Source of the DNA: JBGAKG01 sp044224495
GTDB lineage: Bacteria; Myxococcota_A; Polyangia; Polyangiales; Polyangiaceae
Length of the DNA stretch: 64,000 bases
Reading direction: 5' to 3'
Assembly (NCBI GenBank): GCA_044224495.1
Contig: JBGAKG010000011.1
Coordinates: forward strand, 232,439-296,438
Shown here in pieces: positions 60,932-64,000 of this stretch. The notes below the pieces were generated by a model. That model saw nothing but the letters and a program-made list of their open reading frames with translations, had not been told where the DNA came from and made no database searches. Position numbers and translations under genes: made by a program. Within the stretch, counting starts at the first letter, position 1. Each line of letters begins with the position of its first letter.

Positions 60932-62322
60932 GCCGCGCGCCGGCGGACGAGCCGGGCCTCGAGGAGTTGGAAGAGGATGCGGCACGCGTCGAAGCTCGAG
61001 AGGTTGCTCGCGGCGATGATCTCGCGAACGCTCCGCTCGCCGTCGACGGCCTCGAGGACGGCACGCTCCTGCCGCGCGAGCTTGACCTCGGCCCCGGCCG
61101 TGTCGAGCGTGGCCGGATCGGAGGTGAGGACGGCGTCGAAGCTGCCGATCTTCGACTCGATCACGCGCCACTCGTCGACGCGGCGGAAACCTTCCATCAC
61201 GACCGAAGCGACGGGGAGCGCGAGGCGCGCCTTGTCCGCGAGCTCGGACGTCGACCCGCGGTGGAAGTGGAATCGCCCGGCCGCCCACCGCAGGAGCTCG
61301 TAGATGAGCTCGCTCGATTGGCGGGTGAGCGCCTCCTTCAGCTGCTCGGCGCTGACGCGGCCGGACTCGAGGAGCAGATCGCCGAGGAGCTTGGAGCGCG
61401 CGCTGTCGGGTGCGTCCGCGTTGCGCTTCAGGATGTCGTCGATCTCGGGGGCGGTGACGAGCCCCTCTTCGAGGAAGAAGCGCCCGAGGCGGAACTCGGA
61501 CGAGGCGCCCCGCGCTTGCACCAGATCGACGAGGCCGCCCCGCATCGAGATGGAGATTTCGCTCGCCGCGTTCTGGATGACGAGGGTCCCCGTCTGCGCC
61601 TCGAGCTGGAGGAGCTGGAGCACGGCGCCGATCGGGATCGCCGCGAGGTTGCCCGACAGCACGACGTCGGACCCGACGTCCGCGCGGCCGAGCACGGCGC
61701 CGAGCTCCGCGATGGCTTCGGGGCTGAGGTCGCGCGCGATCGTGCGCATGATCTTGCCTTCGTCGCCGATGGCGTCGGCGGGGAGCCGAGCGAGGACCGG
61801 AGCCAGCACGTTGGCGAGCTGCGCGCCGAGCTCGACCGCGACGCGGGCGCGCATGGCGCTCTCTTCGCGCGCCTGGGGCGAGCGGGTGGAGAGCGGCATG
61901 TCGCCTTCGTCGAGCACGAGCGCCGGCGCGTTGGCGACGCCGGCGCGGACGCGCCGGAGCGCGTTCTCGACCGCGAGCGCGAGGGCCTGAGCGTCGAAGG
62001 GCTTCGTGATGGCGTCGACGGCGCCGGTCTGCATGACGAACTGCTCGCGGATGCGGTCCGTCTTGGCGCTCATGAGGAGCACGGGGAGCTTCTTCCACTC
62101 CTCGCGGGCGCGGACCGCGCGACAGAACTGGAAGCCGTTCATCTTCGGCATCACGAAGTCGAGGAGCACGAGATCGAACGGCGACTCCGCGGTCGCAAGC
62201 AGCTCGAGCGCCGTCTGCCCATCCGCCGCCGCGACCGCTTCGTAGCCTTGGCGAGACAGGATGGCGCAAACGACCTTGCGCAACGTGCTGCTGTCGTCGA
62301 CGACGAGGATACGGTCTGCCAC
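60928..62322 (-). CDS. Response regulator with PATAN (DUF4388) output domain
   Basis: A 464-residue protein: receiver domain (1-120; Asp9/Asp10 pair, phospho-acceptor Asp55 in LVLLDFVMPKMNG, Lys in TKPFD), helical linker (130-210), a PATAN/DUF4388 domain (about 215-340: LSGNLAAIPIGAVLQLLQLEAQTGTLVIQ), and a winged-helix-like C-terminus. PATAN regulators act by protein interaction, often in motility or envelope control. GTG 62322 starts at MADRILVVDD. CheW is coupled at its end, and the amidohydrolase diverges 70 bp upstream. Confidence 0.88.
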   Translation of the reverse strand: MADRILVVDDSSTLRKVVCAILSRQGYEAVAAADGQTALELLATAESPFDLVLLDFVMPKMNGFQFCRAVRAREEWKKLPVLLMSAKTDRIREQFVMQTGAVDAITKPFDAQALALAVENALRRVRAGVANAPALVLDEGDMPLSTRSPQAREESAMRARVAVELGAQLANVLAPVLARLPADAIGDEGKIMRTIARDLSPEAIAELGAVLGRADVGSDVVLSGNLAAIPIGAVLQLLQLEAQTGTLVIQNAASEISISMRGGLVDLVQARGASSEFRLGRFFLEEGLVTAPEIDDILKRNADAPDSARSKLLGDLLLESGRVSAEQLKEALTRQSSELIYELLRWAAGRFHFHRGSTSELADKARLALPVASVVMEGFRRVDEWRVIESKIGSFDAVLTSDPATLDTAGAEVKLARQERAVLEAVDGERSVREIIAASNLSSFDACRILFQLLEARLVRRRAA

Positions 62323-62392
62323 GGCCCGGACCTGGGATCCTACCACGGTGACCCCGTTGCGCGAATGCGCGAAAGGCCGTAGCGGTGGGGAC

Positions 62393-63715
62393 GTGGACTT
62401 GGTGATTCGCGGCGGGACCATCGTCACGTGCGACGCGGCGCGGCGTGTTCTCGAGGGAGACGTGGTCGTCCGTGGGGGCCGGATCGTCGGCCTCGGGCCG
62501 AAGGCAGCCGCGAAAGCCTCGCGCCCCGCCCGGGTCCTCGACGCCCGCGGCTGCGCCGTCATGCCCGGGTTCGTTCAGGCCCACATTCACCTCTGCCAAG
62601 TCCTATTCCGGGGGATGGCGGACGATCTGCCGCTCCTCGACTGGCTGAGGCAGCGGATCTGGCCCTTCGAGGCCGCGCACGACGCGAAGTCGCTCCGCGC
62701 GTCCGCCGAGCTGGGACTGCTCGAGATCATGCGTGCCGGCACGACGACCATCCTCGACATGGGGACGGTACGTCACCACGACGAGGTGATGGACGCGTGC
62801 CTCGCCAGCGGCATCCGGGCGATCAGCGGCAAGACGATGATGGACCTCGGCGAGGGCGTGCCGAAGGGCCTCCGCGAGACGACGAAGGAGAGCTTGGCCG
62901 AGAGCGACGCGCTCCGAGCGCGCTGGCACGGCAAGGGGGACGGCCGGATCGGTTACGCATACGCGCCCCGCTTCGTGCTCTCGTGCAGCGAGGCGCTGGT
63001 GCGCGGGGTCGCCGAGCGCTCGCGCGAGAACGGCGCGCTGATGCACACCCACGCGGCCGAGCACGCGGGCGAGCGCGAGGCGGTCCGCAAGATCCTGAAC
63101 GCGGACGATCTGGAGATCCTACGGCGCTGGGGCCTCGCGGGCGAGCGCGCGATCCTCGCCCATGGCGTGCAGCTCACGGACGACGAGGCGCGGACGCTCG
63201 CGGCCGAGAAAACGCGGATCGTCCATTGTCCGAGCGCGAACCTGAAGCTCGGGTCGGGCATCGCGCGTGTGGCCACGCTCGACGAGCTCGGGGTGCCGCT
63301 GGCGCTCGGCTGCGACGGCGCGCCGTGCAACAACAACCTGGACCCGTGGCAGGAGCTCCGCCACGCGGCGCTGCTCGCGAAGGTGCGCACGGGGACGACG
63401 ACGCTCCCGGCCGAGCGTGCGCTGCGGCTCGCAACGATCGACGGCGCGCGGGCGCTCCACTTGGATCACGAGATCGGCTCGGTGGAAGAAGGGAAGCGCG
63501 CCGACGTCCTCGTGGTCGGGCTGGGTGCCGAGCACCAGGAGCCTGGGGGAGACGCGTACTCGCGGCTCGTGTACGCGACGCAAGCGCGGGACGTGAAGCA
63601 CGTCGTGATCGATGGGCGGGTGGTGGTGCGCGATGGTGAGCACCAAGTCTTCGACGCCGAGGCCGTGGTGGCGCGGGCGCGGGTCGAGGCGAAGAAGCTC
63701 GTAACGCGCGTCTAG
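62393..63715 (+). CDS. mtaD: Amidohydrolase, probable 5-methylthioadenosine/S-adenosylhomocysteine deaminase family
   Basis: A 440-residue metal-dependent hydrolase: MPGFVQAHIHLCQVLFRG (HxH metal site), MHTHAAEHAGE, AILAHGVQLTDDE, IVHCPSANLKLGSGIA and GCDGAPCNNNLDPWQEL (metal Asp), which together match the MtaD/AtzA/TrzN group. MtaD deaminates MTA or SAH, whereas AtzA-like enzymes use triazines; MTA/SAH is the likelier function. GTG 62393 with a GGTGGGG purine run upstream is chosen. It ends 36 bp from the next convergent gene. Confidence 0.85.
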   Translation: MDLVIRGGTIVTCDAARRVLEGDVVVRGGRIVGLGPKAAAKASRPARVLDARGCAVMPGFVQAHIHLCQVLFRGMADDLPLLDWLRQRIWPFEAAHDAKSLRASAELGLLEIMRAGTTTILDMGTVRHHDEVMDACLASGIRAISGKTMMDLGEGVPKGLRETTKESLAESDALRARWHGKGDGRIGYAYAPRFVLSCSEALVRGVAERSRENGALMHTHAAEHAGEREAVRKILNADDLEILRRWGLAGERAILAHGVQLTDDEARTLAAEKTRIVHCPSANLKLGSGIARVATLDELGVPLALGCDGAPCNNNLDPWQELRHAALLAKVRTGTTTLPAERALRLATIDGARALHLDHEIGSVEEGKRADVLVVGLGAEHQEPGGDAYSRLVYATQARDVKHVVIDGRVVVRDGEHQVFDAEAVVARARVEAKKLVTRV

Positions 63716-63751
63716 GCCCCCACGGCGATCCGACGAACGCCGATCGGCTGA

Positions 63752-64000
63752 TCAAATGGTGTCGGAGTCGGGGTGGCCCAAACCGGCGGCGGTCATGTCG
63801 GCGAGGAGGTCGTGCATTGGGGCTTCGGGGAGGCGGTCGTCGTTGGCGTCGTCGTCGTCGTCGCCGGCGAAGTTGTCGTCCCAGTCGACGGGGATGAGGT
63901 CGAAGGTGATGGGGTTTTCGGGGACCTCGGCGTCGTAGAACTCGTTTTCGTCCTCGAAGTAGTCCCAGGGATTGGAGACGCCATCGCGGCCGAGGCGGTC
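63752..64000 (-). CDS. Acidic C-terminus of an unknown protein (5' end outside window)
   Basis: An open frame with no start in the window runs from 64000 to the TGA at 63752, about 82 residues. It is strongly acidic (FAGDDDDDANDD, WDYFEDENEF, DLIPVDWDDN) with a hydrophobic C-terminal segment (MHDLLADMTAAGLGHPDSDTI). Codon use is consistent with coding. It may be part of a large regulatory or cytosolic protein; no domain can be named from the fragment. Confidence 0.65.
   Translation of the reverse strand, partial: DRLGRDGVSNPWDYFEDENEFYDAEVPENPITFDLIPVDWDDNFAGDDDDDANDDRLPEAPMHDLLADMTAAGLGHPDSDTI

Noticed and set aside
63793..63984. Thr/Ser/Pro-rich small frame at the window end
   Set aside because: A shifted frame of the acidic coding sequence; the acidic frame has no stops and better residue order.

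Overview
High-GC bacterial DNA (roughly 70% G+C by eye) that reads as a Sorangiineae/Labilithrix-type myxobacterium (Myxococcota). The evidence is a MYXO-CTERM sorting signal in the first gene, two eukaryote-like Ser/Thr kinases with C-terminal membrane anchors, RCC1 and WD40-like secreted proteins, split chemosensory genes, and about 18 predicted lipoproteins whose lipobox Cys is followed by an Asp/Ala/Gly-rich tether. Many starts are GTG, and ATGA/GTGA start-stop overlaps are common. I found no tRNA, rRNA, CRISPR array, insertion sequence or phage gene. Convergent genes are often under 20 bp apart and lack U-tract terminators.

Layout. 1-9,120: surface and envelope proteins (MYXO-CTERM protein, RCC1 lipoprotein, beta-barrel candidates), a membrane Ser/Thr kinase, a CCA-enzyme-like HD protein without its catalytic head, and three tandem Cys-rich lipoprotein paralogues. 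8,263-14,931: an adenosine deaminase coupled to a LamG lipoprotein, two AraC regulators, and a DUF2834/MarR/carboxymuconolactone-decarboxylase-like operon with two matching operator-like sites. 14,991-20,973: a DUF218 lipoprotein, a pair of lipoprotein paralogues, a TPR gluzincin-type protein and RimI. 21,051-23,700: MsrP with an MsrQ fused to an NAD(P)H oxidoreductase and a plant-type ferredoxin domain. 23,710-26,528: a cytosolic MCP-like receptor coupled to a CheA with two Hpt domains. 26,598-30,055: a cobalamin riboswitch, a BtuB-like TonB receptor and a translationally coupled beta-propeller lipoprotein. 30,069-38,553: WD40-like lipoprotein, stand-alone acyltransferase domain, unknown propeller, AraC regulator, lipase maturation factor and NtrC-type regulator. 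38,756-47,772: lipoproteins, a VIT-VWA/ECF-sigma/small-protein operon, and a divergent TetR/C39-peptidase lipoprotein pair. 47,834-55,833: pyrimidine-tract leader, sulfatase-family membrane enzyme, DLH hydrolase, second WD40-like lipoprotein, NagZ and an MNT-type nucleotidyltransferase. 55,851-64,000: beta-helix Tat lipoprotein, second kinase (DWG motif), GST, ECF sigma with zinc anti-sigma, response regulator-PATAN with CheW, an MTA/SAH-deaminase-like amidohydrolase, and the acidic C-terminus of an unknown protein.

The strongest functional units are (i) the B12-riboswitch receptor-propeller operon, which resembles the Bacteroides BtuB-BtuG surface capture system in logic, (ii) the self-contained NAD(P)H-to-MsrP methionine sulfoxide repair pair, and (iii) the VIT-VWA/sigma factor module facing a TetR-controlled peptidase. 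Functions beyond family level are inference from sequence alone.
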